A stretch of 64,000 nt of DNA from contig JAWQUS010000016.1 in the NCBI GenBank assembly GCA_036365455.1, positions 12,981,001 through 13,045,000 of the forward strand, read 5' to 3'. Origin of the DNA: Macrosoma leucophasiata (Eukaryota; Arthropoda; Insecta; Lepidoptera; Hedylidae). Within the stretch, counting starts at the first letter, position 1, and the number at the start of each line of letters is the position of its first letter. Below, piece by piece: positions 1 to 11,536 of the stretch. The position numbers were made by a program, and so were the translations under genes. The notes beneath the pieces were generated by a model, which made no database searches, was not told the origin of the DNA, and worked only from the letters and a program-made list of their open reading frames with translations.

Positions 1-481
1 TTAGTTGTAAATTAAAGTACCTACTCGTTAGACAATAGTTGTTTATAGAAGGATGATAGAAACGTTTAAAATAACGTTGGATGTGGAATGAAGGAATAAC
101 ATCATTGAAGTCTTTGTCATCAGAAGAAACTGTTTGAAATCATCTTGACGAAGATACCATTACAATAGAAATGTAATGGTATCTTCGTCTGGTATCTTCG
201 CCTACAGAACGGTCAAGTTTTCACGTCTTGATAATGTTTGGAGACTTGCAATCATATTACAAAATAGATTCATTCTACACGAAACATGTGTAACGATTTA
301 GCATCATTTATGTAAACAATAGATGGTTGAATAATAACTACGCTTTTTGTATGTATTCATTTATACATATATTTATGAATTCAAAAAATGTTATAGGGGT
401 ACCTACCTAAGACAGGACCTTGATGAGCGACTCAAACATAACATTTCATGTGATCTTGAGTTTACATTTTGAATTCGAAAA
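1..481. other. AT-rich sequence, no gene seen
   Basis: No coding pattern is recognisable. The only structure is a 17 bp inverted repeat at 148-164 and 172-188 with a 7 nt loop, followed by a partial third copy of the motif GGTATCTTCG. The stretch ends at the Helitron-like fragment that begins at 482. Confidence 0.6.
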
Positions 482-720
482 CTAGCAAGCCCCGGCTTCG
501 CATGGGTAGTATTCATTAAATTGTATGGACGCGCCCCTTTGATAAAAACCGTGATATCTTGGTAAATATTGTACGATATTGCTAAATTATAGAAATAAAC
601 CTTCCTTAGAAAACCCTCTTTCTGACATTTTAAACAGGAACAAAATCGTTTCACCATTTTTCGAGATTAGCGCATACATACAGACAGAGAAAATAACTTT
701 ACTTTATAATACATAATGAT
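482..720 (-). mobile_element. Helitron-like non-autonomous element (degenerate)
   Basis: The left edge reads A|CTAG followed by CAAGCCCCGGCTTCGCATG, which on the minus strand is a 3' end of type ...GCTTG-CTAG|T. The right part carries 'gagattagcgcatacatacagacagag' type sequence and closes near GA|T, that is TC at the minus-strand 5' end. A TC start, CTAG end and insertion between A and T are Helitron hallmarks, and similar repeats are common in Lepidoptera. No coding capacity is present. The internal open frame at 403-657 on the minus strand is incidental. Confidence 0.55.
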
Positions 721-1138
721 GATGTACTCGTAAGCTCAGAATGTCAGTATAATAGCTATCGACAAAATATAGCCAAAGATTAGGTATATTATTCTTATTT
801 GAAGATATTAGTTCCTTGTCATTTGGTATAAAGTTCAGTCGTATAATCAGAGATTTTGTTTTTATGAGCACTCGCTTATATGAGACCTTTCACTAAAATA
901 TCTTAAGCGTTATGCTCGACTTTATGTGTTCTTCTTAAGATAGTATCAAATTTGAGATCTCAGCTTAATTATGACTTTCGAAGAACATACGGTTTTTTGG
1001 CAAATAGTCGCTTAAGATTTCAAAATTAAGTTTAAATATTTTATTGAGTATTTATTAACATCTAGTCTATTTCCGTAGCGAAGTGTAGAATATATATTAA
1101 ATAATTTATGCAGTATGTACTAATATAATTATGTAATA
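721..1138. other. AT-rich sequence, no feature seen
   Basis: Unannotated sequence between two Helitron-like elements. I see no coding pattern, RNA gene or repeat match to the rest of the window. Confidence 0.6.
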
Positions 1139-1221
1139 CTAGCTGTGCCCGCGACTTCGTCTACGTGAGAAAAAATATGATTGTTCAGTATCTACCCGGA
1201 CGAAGTCGTGGGCGCAGCTAG

Positions 1222-2100
1222 TATAAAAGTAGCGTAAGTTACTCCTTATTATATCAGCTATCTGCCAGTGAAAGTCCCGTCAAAATCGGAGACCCTCAAA
1301 TTCTATGTATTTGTATGTAGTTATGTATGTATGTATGGTTTTGTGGAGATAAAAGTAGCTCAAGTTACTCCATATCACATCAGCTATCTGTCATTGAAAG
1401 TCCCGTCAAAATCGGAGACACTACAATTCTTCTTATTTGTATGTAGGTAGGTATGTATGGATGGATGTATGGAGATAGAAGGTAGCCTAAGTTACTCCTT
1501 GTTACATCAGCTACCTACCCATGGAAGTCCCGTCAAAGTCGGATACACTACAATTCTACTTATTTGTATGTAGGTATGTATGTATGGATGTATGGAGATA
1601 AAAGTATGTATGGTTCGGGCATATAGAAAGAATGTCGAATGAGCGAATGACTAAACAGATATACAATGCGAATGTGGATGGTTGCAGAGGCCCAGGAAGA
1701 CCAAGGCTGACCTACCATGACCAAATAGGTCGAGTTCTGTCTGATGGTGGGGTCAAAAGTCTTAGGAATCGGCGTGCATGTATGAAGAGAATGATGAAGG
1801 TAGACGAGGCACGAGAGGTTTGTCAGAACCGGGATGTCTGGCGCTCTACACTCTCTGCCTACCCCGTTAGGGACCTGGCGTGAAGATACATATGTATGGA
1901 TGGATGTATGGAGATAAAAGTAGCCTAAGTTACTCCTCGTTACATCAGCTACCTACCCGTGGAAGTGCCGTCAATGTCGGATACACTCCAATTCTACTTA
2001 TTTCTATGTAGGTATGTATGTATGGATGTATGGAGATAAAAGTAGCCTAAGTTACTCCTGATCACATCAGCTATCTGCCAGTGAAAGTCCCGTAAAATCG
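1222..2100. repeat. Tandem array of about 125 bp units inside H1
   Basis: Successive units start near 1222, 1348, 1474, 1598, 1913 and 2034, each at AT(A/G)(A)AAAGTAGC or a close variant. Each unit contains TTACTCC...ATCAGCTA, then GTCCCGTCAAAATCGG, and ends in a short TATG-rich run before GGAG. Units are 121-126 bp except the one starting at 1598, whose body is replaced by a LINE tail. The same unit occurs about three times in the copy at 41523-42773 and once in the short copies, so the array has expanded within this family. Confidence 0.85.
1605..1883 (+). pseudogene. C-terminal tail of a non-LTR retrotransposon reverse transcriptase
   Basis: The frame is open upstream of the ATG at 1632. 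It reads WFGHIERM, then a TKQIY segment, then GPGRPR, then RNRRACMKRMM, a short spacer and WRSTLSAYP, and stops at TGA 1881-1883. This order (H-x-ERM, GRPR, closing W-R) is typical of the extreme C-terminus of LINE ORF2 proteins in insects, probably RTE-like. No RT catalytic domain is present, so this is about 90 residues of tail. It sits inside one unit of the H1 minisatellite with 'gtatgta' sequence on both sides. Family is certain only to non-LTR level. Confidence 0.7.
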
Positions 2101-2387
2101 GTCAAGCCGTTCCCAAGATTAGTCCCGCCAAACAGACAGACAGACAGACAAACATTGTAAAAAATGTTGTTTTGGTATATGTACCGTGTATACATACATA
2201 TGGGTTTAGTAAAAAGCGGTTATTTTTATATTACAAACAGTCACTCCAATTATATTTATTTGTACGTATATAGCTACAATACAACATAAGACCTAAAAAT
2301 TCTATGAAAATTTTAAGCGTCTACATTATAGCGGTAATAGAAATACATAGCTTTCTAGCTATCACTATTTATGAGATACAGCCTGGT

Positions 2388-2418
<31 letters not shown>

Positions 2419-2942
2419 AGACAGCGGAGGATTAGTTATCCGTAGGGTCCGTTTTTACCTATTAGGTACGAAACTCCCTAAAAGATAGAACTAAGATACA
2501 GAATAGCTTAAAAATATTCGATACGATTCTTTAAAATGACATAACTTTTTTATTGCTCTACCGATTCAGTGAATTAACATTTAGTGTTTGTTTCATGTGA
2601 ATCGTTGAACTTACCACAATATATTAGTGAAAACCGCAAAATCGAATAAGCTGTTTCTGATATTAGCGTGCACAAACACACAGACAAACAGACATTTTTC
2701 CGGGATAAAAAGTACCCAGTGTTGTACGCCGAAGGTTAAAATATAATCATACCAAGTTTCATTGTAATCGGACCGGTAGTTTTTATGTGATATTTGAACA
2801 AACAGACAGATAGACAAAACATTTTCTTATCACATATTTGTGTTCGGTATCTATCTAGTAACATCCCCTGGTATTTATTTTTCAATATTTTTAATGTACA
2901 GAATTCACACTTCTACAGATTAATTATAAGTATAAATATAGA

Positions 2943-4270
2943 TAATAAATATTGAATATGAATACTTAAGTATTGATAATTTTAATGTGTACAGATATTA
3001 TTTTTATTAAATCTCCCAAGATGTACGAGCTTGATTGGGATAGGTACTTTCGATAATGCGAAGGATTAATAGTCGCCACTTTTTATAAATGTAATTATGA
3101 GAACTGAAATAGTTATAAGTAACCGATACTAATACGTACGTTAGTTGAACTAACTGGCACTTGTTCTATTAACAGGCGTGTTAACTACATCAATTTACCA
3201 AACTAAAATATACTTACGAATAGTTACTAATTAATCACATCGCACAATCATCACTAAGCAGTTCAAACAAAGTTTGGTAAGCGACGAAGCAATCAACTTG
3301 AGTAACTTTTAAACTTCATGGGTCACATAAAAGTTTAAGTTGCACACGTGATAATTTAAGTAGACGCCACATTTTGAAGTTAACCGCACTGTATCGGTGG
3401 TTGTATTACGGCGCGTGGGGCAATGACACAACCTACTTCGATGGGAGCCGGCTTCGCACTGAATGCTGGAGGTTTCTGAAGGACGGTGGGCGGCGCGACC
3501 GCGCAAGTTTCAACTTACACCTTTGAGTTACCTGGACAAGACTTGCCTCGGGAACCTTTGATCAAACTTCTTACCTTTCAAATTTGTTTTTCATTAATTA
3601 TACGTTACTTGATTTTTATGCCAATACACAGTCTTTTTAGTAATTAAATTAATGAATACTTATTTTACGTTTAATATAATAAAGACTGCCTGAGAAATCA
3701 AAATGCGTTCTCCAAGATTTTGTAAGACTTTTTGATTTTTTACTGTCGTCTACCTCTCTTTTGTACCATTCCTTGTTCCTGTCCTCTCATGTGTTTTATT
3801 CGTGATTATATTAGCTCTGGTTGCAATTAATTTTGCATAAAATCATTCTACTAATGGAACTTCACATCTATATTCACCGAAGAAGTAGACAGAGGTCGCC
3901 GCTTTGGCAGTTGTCTGATTACTTGTATGCCTCCATGCATCCATGCAAACATTCACAGATTCACCAGTTTAAATTTGTAATTGTCTTCTAGTTTTAATAA
4001 CTGTAAGGGCTTATCTATACTACCTAGGTTTGCTTTTCTAAGAGTATGTCTATTTCTTATGTTACATACTCTAAGCAAATGAATCATCTTAAATGGGCCA
4101 TATTTTGAAAAAATATGTTTTATAGATCTAAAACGACATTTACGCGGGCGTTAATTGCAACGTCGGTTTATAACGACAAATCTAAAAACAATTTCAACGT
4201 TTTAAACTAATTTATGTGTGGTGTGCGACCGCTTAATGTGAGAGTCACGAGTTAGACCTCCCCACAAATA
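2943..4270. other. AT-rich sequence, no gene seen
   Basis: No coding or RNA feature is recognisable. A modest GC rise at about 3370-3500 contains a 65-codon minus-strand open frame with no recognisable motif, which I treat as chance. Confidence 0.5.
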
Positions 4271-4277
4271 TTTATTG

Positions 4278-4585
4278 CTTGCGTGGATATTTCTTTCAGG
4301 TTTAGGCATCGGACTAGTTACATAGTAGAGGTGGCGTTTGCCAATGGACCCCAGCCTACTCGGGTCCTCTACGAGTCAGGGTTGCGGGACTTGTCGCAAG
4401 CCTGTCTCAGTTCCCGGGCCCACTATCCAGTCTTCGGAAACAGGTGTGTGGAGAAGCTATCGAGCTGCCCAGGCCCTTCTTGCCCAGTCCAATACTCTTT
4501 TAAATTTGACACTTTAAAAGAGTATTGCATTGTAACAAGCTATTATGTGAGTCTGATATGGAGCAGAACATCAAGAAGTGTCTAG
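4278..4585 (+). other. GC-richer segment with a 100-codon open frame, unrecognised
   Basis: A pyrimidine tract ending in CAG (about 4291-4300) precedes a frame open from 4283 to a TAG at 4583-4585. The predicted peptide is about 100 residues with several cysteines and no domain I recognise. The composition is clearly less AT-rich than the flanks. A perfect 14 bp inverted repeat (4491-4504 with 4513-4526, 8 nt loop) lies within it, which argues against a simple coding exon. It could be an exon remnant, a decayed retroelement or a regulatory patch. I cannot assign a function. Confidence 0.2.
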
Positions 4586-4627
4586 AGTAATCATAATTAT
4601 TTCATAAATTTGAAAGTATATTAAGTA

Positions 4628-4790
4628 CCTTTGGTAGAGCTTCAGTGACAGACTTGCGGACGTAGGTACCACTGCATTACCTAATCTACTTGCCACTAAA
4701 TTATAGTGTTTAGCGCTATTGCGTTCCTATTAAGGTGGTAATGTACGACCCTGTAATGTCCGACACAGAGGCACAACAGTTTAGTGGAAA
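4628..4790 (+). repeat. Family A repeat fragment, degenerate 5' part
   Basis: Matches the first half of the poly(A)-tailed family A (full copy at 24655-24960): GGTAGAGCTTCAGTGAC, the GGTACCACTGCATTACCTAA block and GACCCTGTAATGTCCG are all recognisable with many substitutions. The 3' half and poly(A) are missing. Confidence 0.75.
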
Positions 4791-6519
4791 ATTTTGTATA
4801 CGTTTATAGGCCACAGCATCACTAAAAAAAAATTACCATAAGCTAGTTCAAGAATTTAAAAAAAAACCTAAAATATATGGACACACTAAGTAATAATGTC
4901 TGAATAATTATGAAGCTTTTTACATATTCATAAATGTCCGAAATGGAAATAAATTTGTTGTGAAACATATAAAAATTGATGACCTATTGAATTATTCAGA
5001 CATTTCATAATAATTGGTACGTGCACAATATTCAATCCTTCCGGTGCAGAATACAGTCGAAGGCTTTAAATAAAACAACGCTGGTGTTAGTGATCGATTG
5101 CGAATCTATTTTTAGGCAGACCTATTCCTTTTACGCGTTATGTACTTGAATATACGGCTTTACCCAGCAAAGTAGCGGGATTTGTGTACCTATACTACTC
5201 TGTCATTATTGGCCCCATGACCTTGTGTTTTCTGTTTGAATAAAAAAGCTTTGAAAAGGTTTTGCGAAAAGGGATATAATAGGTATGTATGTAGTGATTA
5301 ATATTAATATAGGTATGTTTAAGGCTCGTGGAACGTGGCAATAGTTGTATTCGGTACTTTCATATATTTCTTTAATACGTTATATAGTATGCGAGGCGGG
5401 AGGGACTTTGGCATCGCTTGGAACTGGAGTTGCAAAATCGTTTCATTTTGATCGTTTCATTTTGTTATTACGATTTGGAATACATAAACTAAAATATCCA
5501 TTAATATTTTTTAATGTACATGTTCAAAATGCAAACCGTTTTCTTTCATACAAAGATCGATTTTGGAAATTAATTCCATGTCACTTTGCATGGTAGATAC
5601 TTATTTAAAGCATATTTCTGGACACAATACTTCTTCATGTATTGATATTAAATATCTTTGCTAAACTTCATGGTTTTCCTAAAACTTAAATCCAAATTTT
5701 CTGCTTAATCGATTAGTAAGTGCAATCACAAAAAATATAGTGATCGTGGCTCTGATAAGTAATTAAAAAAACTTTGAATTAATACAGAATAACAATATCT
5801 TATAATTGTTTTTTTATAATGAAAATCATATATTTATGAAGAATTGTTTATTTGATTAAAAAGTGTAAATTTGAATTAAAATATCGTAACCTCAGTGAAA
5901 TCATTCTTCTTTACAAAATATTATTTCAACATTCTTCCCTAACTTCCTTAATTTCGCACGAGCCTCAACTTGTAATATAGCCGCGCATAAGCTCGTATCT
6001 CCAGCGTTATGGTAATTACAAAAGGTCTGAGGTAAGACAGTAAAGCGAAGCACCTTCAAATAAAGTGCACGTAATTGTCGAGGTGAGTGGTGCGCGGTGC
6101 GCCCGCAATTATTTACCAGCGAGACATAGGGGAATGAAGTGGTTTTGAGTCGGCGCCAAGAGTGCGCTCAACGCCATCGTCGGCGACCGTGTTGAGACTG
6201 TATTCGCGAGTGCTCATAATCCTATACGTGCCTCGAACGGGTTACCTCGCCACAATCTTTATGTTTCAATACGATGGTTCTTATACACCATGAAACGTAA
6301 TAAATTAATTAATTTTTTTGGAAGAGCCTGTAGTTATACGTTTTGGTACCCGGTTGTGTATATCTTGTATGTATGAAATATTCTTTATTTAAGTAATATT
6401 TTATTTTATAGGGGAAATGAAAATAGATTTGTTGCGGCGATTTGTAAAATCTGCTAGGTATATTCTGCTGAAAGGCTGCCTGTGCTGGACAGAAGCTTGC
6501 CTCAAACATAACGCCCCTA
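4791..6519. other. Unannotated sequence with one GC-rich island
   Basis: Mostly AT-rich with no gene. At about 6060-6240 there is a GC-rich, CpG-containing patch (GTGCGCGGTGCGCCCG, GTCGGCGCCAAGAGTGCGC) unlike its surroundings. It has no long open frame and no similarity to the repeats in this window. It may be a promoter, an untranslated exon or an old element. Confidence 0.4.
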
Positions 6520-6725
6520 ACAATGTTGTGCATCATTAGCGAAGAATATATAATCTTCACGTTTGGCAAGCGAATTGGCAATTGTAGGGACCACAGTTTC
6601 ATTGCGAAACCCTCCTGCCTTTTCCACGTTATTGTATTTACCGCCTATTGGATTGGTTTGACCGCTGTAGTTTGGTTGACTAACTGCACTATTGGAAGAA
6701 TTCACCTCCACTAGTGGAGTAATCA
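6520..6725 (+). repeat. Repeat family D, diverged copy
   Basis: Shares block order with 34575-34775: ACAATG.TG.GCATCATTA, then GAATAT...AATC..CACG, GC(A/G)GG(C)GGATTGGC, and near the end TTTGACCGC..T(A/G)TT(C/T)GGTTGACT. About 200 bp. No poly(A) or clear terminal repeat could be defined. Short reciprocal open frames on both strands here are shadows of the repeat. Confidence 0.55.
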
Positions 6726-8094
6726 CGTCTCGACGCCATCAATTATTTATTTTGTTCAATTTATTTTGCAATGATTAATAGTAATCCAATCGATGCACTA
6801 ACTAAACTTTCCTCTTTTAATTTATAGCTTACAATTTCCAGCCCACAGCATAAATACAAAATCTTGCTTCCTTGTTTTGAAAATAAACAAAATGTTATCG
6901 CTGGCTTAAACAGTATATGCAAAGGTTTATTTAAAAAAAGATTTATACCTGACCGGCGCGGTGTGTGAATCTCTTTTATAACAAAACATCCTATATCGCT
7001 TTAATTAATTGAATAAATTAATTCTAAATGAACAATACACACACAATACGCGGTTATCCGCAATGCAGCCAAGCGTCCTGTTGATGACCAAAAAAAAACC
7101 GGTCAAGTGTGGACTCAGTCATACCTACATCACATAAAAGGGGTTCTTTTGAATCTGATTTATAGATGATTTAATTCAATTGTTTATCATGGTGAAGGTG
7201 AATGTAGAGTTTGATTAAATGACGTGTCAAAAGATACATCTCATTGACAAATTGACTGACAGAAACAGTCAACTGGATTACGTTACGACCTTTGCTGCAT
7301 TGTACTGCTATTACTACTTACTCGTACTATTCAATCGAATTACGACTTAGTTTATGATAAAGAAACAAATAAATTCCGATGCGTAACGTACGTAACGTAT
7401 ATACGTGCAGATTCACTGAACATCGCATTTCTTAAATAATAATGATCCGTACTGACTAACAATGGGACCCAATATTCGATCTCAATCGATTTTTGATGAT
7501 CTTCGAGCGTCGCATCAATCCATTTGTCAAAAAATCTACAGATGGTTGCTGTCCGTATGTACGAAGAAAGTGACGAATATAAAAGAGGCACTACGGGGAA
7601 AACCGGGATATTTGGCCCTCCACGCTCCCAGCCCACCCCTTATCTTCATTATCACATACATTATATACGTGATAAATAATTATTCTACTTCATTAAATTT
7701 CCAGTTACGATAAAATTCAAATAAAGATATTTAACTTCAATATTGTTTCGCGATTTCTCTACAATTGCTAACTTTACAGTGAACTATTCAGTTTATGAAT
7801 AAATTCAGCTATTTCGCTGGCTTACGTCTTGAATTCAATAAACATCAGACATTCTGTTATTGTATTTACTCTTCATTATAAACTGGATTTGAAAAACAAT
7901 TTTGAATAAAGAAGAAACATAATCTTTTTTTATAAAATACGTTTTTATTATGTCTCCATCTTCAGATTAATGCTGTATTGACAACCTTAGAGTGTACATA
8001 TAGTTAGTTGTATGTCCGGTGAATATCAATCTGCTCACAACGAATTGTTAACCACAGTGTTATAAAACGTAACACGGGAATCGTGGAAGTTTAC
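6726..8094. other. AT-rich sequence, no gene seen
   Basis: No coding, RNA or repeat feature is recognised. Open frames of up to 94 codons near 7352-7636 lie antiparallel to each other and look like chance. Confidence 0.5.
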
Positions 8095-8098
8095 GTTC

Positions 8099-8392
8099 TT
8101 TTTTTTTTTTTTATGTAATAAAAGTGGCAAACAAGCATGTAGTTCACATTGATGTTAAGTGATGACTGCAGCCTATAGACATCCACACAATGACCAGAGG
8201 TCAAAATGCAGATGCGCTGCCACTCTTGAGACATTAAGTGTTATGCCTCTGTGCCGGAAATTACAGGGCCGTACATTACCACCTGACCGGAACACGATAG
8301 TGATGAACACTACCATTTAGCGGCAAGTATATTAGGTAATGCGGTGGTGCCTACGCCCGCGAGCTCCGTCACTGGAGCTCTACCACCAGTAA
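8099..8392 (-). mobile_element. Family A poly(A)-tailed SINE-like element
   Basis: On the minus strand the element starts TTACTGGTGGTAGAGCTCC and ends in about 14 A (the T run at 8099-8112). Matching GTTCTT hexamers at 8095-8100 and 8393-8398 flank it and are a plausible target-site duplication. The length of about 290 bp matches the copies at 24655, 39334, 40614, 46441, 58488 and 61317. No tRNA-like A/B boxes are evident at its head, so it may be a short 3'-end derivative of a LINE. It resembles from memory a very common Bombyx repeat with the same opening, but I could not check this. Confidence 0.85.
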
Positions 8393-8398
8393 GTTCTT

Positions 8399-10725
8399 AC
8401 ATGAATGCACGTAAGAACGTAATATCCGTAATCCACTATACAACATGTAACGGGAATAATGCACACTCTCTAACACCGTGATCAGAAAATCGAGTTCGAA
8501 TCATAATACATGAACTGAAATATTTAACATGTTTATGTATTTATTATTTTGTACCTAAGAAATAAGTTGCCCTCAGTTTGTACGAACTGTATGCACACCC
8601 TATGCATTCTTACCCTACCTCTACCTACGGCCGCACATGAAACACGAATCTACTACCCACACTATTGAAATGTGATGTGGCGTAACTTGCTAAATAAGGG
8701 TTAAGTAAGAGTTTATTTAACACTCGCTAGTAATAAGATTAATTTCTTCTATTTTATTTCTTAAATTATTATTTATAATAAAAAGCACGTCTGTCAAGCA
8801 CTTCAATATCATTCATCGTGCTTGTTTGGTCGAGGGGGGCCCCACCGATGTCGTGTCGTCGAATCGTGAGGCGTGACGACACCGACGTCGCTGACGGAGA
8901 CGACCAACCACGAAAAGGTTGTTCGATCATTCGGCCAGTCTTCAATCCTTTCTAATTTTGCATTGTAACACTCTCTCACCACGGCTCTTTCTGAAGACAT
9001 CTTACATAGTTCAACTTTAAATGACCTTTTATTTAAAGTACATCATAAATATACAGTCCACTCTATACCACCTCCAACAACGTCTCAACGAGTTCTAATA
9101 AACTTGTTGAGACTAGCATTTTATTTTGGAGAGATGCTAGTCTCATTTTTGTTTGTATTGACTGTTACAAATGGGTGACCATAATTTCCTAAGTTGTAAT
9201 TTATATTGGGACAAAAAATTACTTATATCAAATATGCCTGAAATCGATTCGGTTATCGATTCTGAACAAACTAGTTGCGGGTTGTACATTTAAACCTGTT
9301 ACACGTTGTATACGTCTTCAGAAAAAATGTGAAGTTACATTATGATACTGGTTGATCTAATAAGATTTTTTTTAAAGATAATGTTAATGTAAATACTTAG
9401 CAAATCTAACTTATCCATTTGAAATAAGGAGAACAACATTAACATATCGTAAAATCCTTTAACTCGGCCAGCAAGATATTTTAATTTAGACTCGCGATGT
9501 AAAAGCCGTGCAGCGGAAAGATAATGGTTGTTCTTAAAGTAAAGCCTTTGCGTCATTATTTTGTGTCACAGCGCTATTCCTGTTTTACTCCAGGCATGTT
9601 TGGCCACTCCATCAGATTACAGATTGAATTTACGATAGTGTAAATCCAACTTTAGATGATTAGCGCTCTCGTCGTAGTTTGTTTTTCCTTCATATTCCCT
9701 AACAATTGCGGTGACAATGTTTTTCAAAAGCGTATAGGGAGGGGGGAGCACACGCTCCGTTCACAAAGAACTTATATCTTTCAAAGCTTAGTAAAGGTAT
9801 ACCGTTATTGTTTCAGAGTACCATGAGACTTACTGAATTGTTATACAGAAGCTCTTATTATCCAGACGATGTAACGATTTGAATGTGAAAAACATTTTGT
9901 ATGATACAAGGGATATACAACTGTGGCTTTATTTTTATGTTACGTTTGTTTCAGATTTCTGAAAAAAAAAAATATTTATAACAATCGTGTTTACAATCAC
10001 GATTGTTATTATCACGGTATGCATAGTATTCTATAGTATACTTACGTATTGGTTGCCATATATATATACATATATACATACATACTAATACAAAATTTGA
10101 GCATAAATTTATGTATGCTCAAATTTTGTATTTGTTGTACTTGTGCAAGCCTACATTTTCACAATTAAAACGAAACATTTGTGGCTACCATAACTCTCAC
10201 ATAAAGTAGTATTCAAAAGTGGTACCACGGTTTTGAACTGTCAATAGAAGTTGACAGACAACACGCTGGTTGTGACATTATTACAAATTTTGAACAATCG
10301 GTCTGCTCAGAAAAAATAATATTTTACTACATACTTTAAAATTGTGTAGTCCTCTCTGCTCAGATACAGAAAGGGCTTAAGGTCTTAATTTAATCACTTC
10401 GGCCAGGACAGATTCACTTGTCACACTAACCTAACTTAGCACTACATTTGTTTTTCGTCCTTTTGTAAGATCAATATTTTTTCCAGAGCACAGAGTCACG
10501 TGTTCAGTCCAAAAGTACTAACAACGGGATTAAATTATTAAGCCTACGTACAATGTCCATATAGTTGTCTGTTACTGACCTCTTTCACAATAGAGTTGAA
10601 ATATTTACATATTATGTGTAGTATCTCTATCACGAACAGACAAACAAACGTGCCGGAGGATTTTTATACCTAGATGTATATATTAAAAAAACAATATTGA
10701 CATTTTTGATTCCATCAATCATAAT
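8399..10725. other. Unannotated AT-rich sequence with hairpins
   Basis: No gene is recognised. It contains three clean inverted repeats: a 12 bp stem at 9108-9119/9134-9145, a 12 bp stem around 9979-10010 (AACAATCGTG with CACGATTGTT) and a perfect 19 bp stem at 10087-10105/10114-10132. A GC-richer patch at about 8815-9000 has a 63-codon minus-strand frame with no motif. Confidence 0.5.
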
Positions 10726-10797
10726 ATTACTTCATCATCATCATTTCATCTAAAAGACGTCCACTGCTGGTTAAAGGCCTCCCTAATATTAAAAAAT
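10726..10797 (+). repeat. Short 'catcatcat...gacgtccactgctgg' repeat fragment
   Basis: The run CATCATCATCATTTCATCT followed by AAGACGTCCACTGCTGG and AAAGGCCTCCC is a motif I associate with a very abundant lepidopteran interspersed repeat. It abuts a tRNA-SINE head immediately to the right. It has no coding content. Confidence 0.5.
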
Positions 10798-10880
10798 CCC
10801 AGTGCGGGAATCGAACCCGCGACTCTTCGAATCAAACGGTCATCTCACACTGCTGGACTAACCGACCCGGTTCGTCCAGC
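10798..10880 (-). repeat. tRNA-derived SINE B, head only
   Basis: On the minus strand it shows a tRNA-like head with TAGTCCAGCAG (A-box region), GTTTGATTCGAAGAG and the B box GGGTTCGATTCC, closing with the complementary GCGGG/CCCGC-type T stem. It matches the heads of the fuller copies at 45597, 46967, 54880 and 58277. The ATTTGTATGGCC body is absent. Confidence 0.75.
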
Positions 10881-11536
10881 AGTCGTCTAATATATAAATT
10901 AATATTAATATTACTTACTACATTATAAGTAAGTAATATCAATATAAGAGTAAGTAATTAAGTTCGGAAATTATTTATGATCGAGATCGACTCGTTTAAC
11001 TTATTTCACTAGTTATTGGTGTTTGCTCCATAGCTTTTTATTGTTTTTTTTTACAAATGATCTAGACTGTCAGACAGTTCAACTTTAAATATAGAGTCCA
11101 AAGCATAAGCCTAGACTGTTACAGCGAATGACCATTAAAGCTTCTATTAATACTCCAGTAACAAGGATTGTTGAAATAATTTTAATATTGTCAGTAGACT
11201 GTTACAATTCACATTTAGAGGAGCTACAATTATTAAAATACTTAATTTTAAACTGTCGCAATGAGTGTTAGTTGTATATTATAGCTTTAACTTTGTTTTT
11301 GTCGAATAATCTTTTGCTAATGCGTGTTATGACTTTGTTAACCGATTCATATTTAGAGACAAAAGGTTTTTTTCTGAGTATATAATATGCTAGATGTCCC
11401 TTTAAGGGGCCCGTCCCTGAAAACGCGAGAAAAGGGGTTTACGGTTTTCAAAATATTATGAAATCCGCTGCATTAAGCATCACCAAAAAACTCAGGCGCT
11501 CAATAAGTCTACTAACAATAACACCGCGTTATATTT
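10881..11536. other. AT-rich sequence, no feature seen
   Basis: Nothing recognisable apart from a few short direct repeats of TTAATATTAC. It leads directly to the truncated 5' edge of the LINE. Confidence 0.5.

Larger units (their letters stand above)
1139..2942 (-). mobile_element. Long Helitron-like element H1, copy 1, with internal minisatellite
   Basis: On the minus strand the element begins TC (complement of GA at 2941-2942, flanked by T at 2943) and ends CTAG (1139-1142, flanked by A at 1138), matching the Helitron rule of A|TC...CTAG|T. The CTAG end lies in a 23 bp imperfect inverted repeat (1139-1161 with about 1200-1222) built on CCCGCGACTTCGTC. Inside are (CAGA)n runs at 2131-2152 and 2389-2424 and about six units of a roughly 125 bp tandem repeat between 1222 and about 2100. 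It has the same termini as the copy at 41523-42773 and the truncated copy at 63445-64000. It encodes nothing itself, so it is a non-autonomous derivative. Helitron assignment is by termini and hairpin only. Confidence 0.7.

Noticed and set aside
403..657. 84-codon minus-strand frame
   Set aside because: It overlaps the Helitron-like fragment at 482-720, and similar frames recur as shadows of such repeats.
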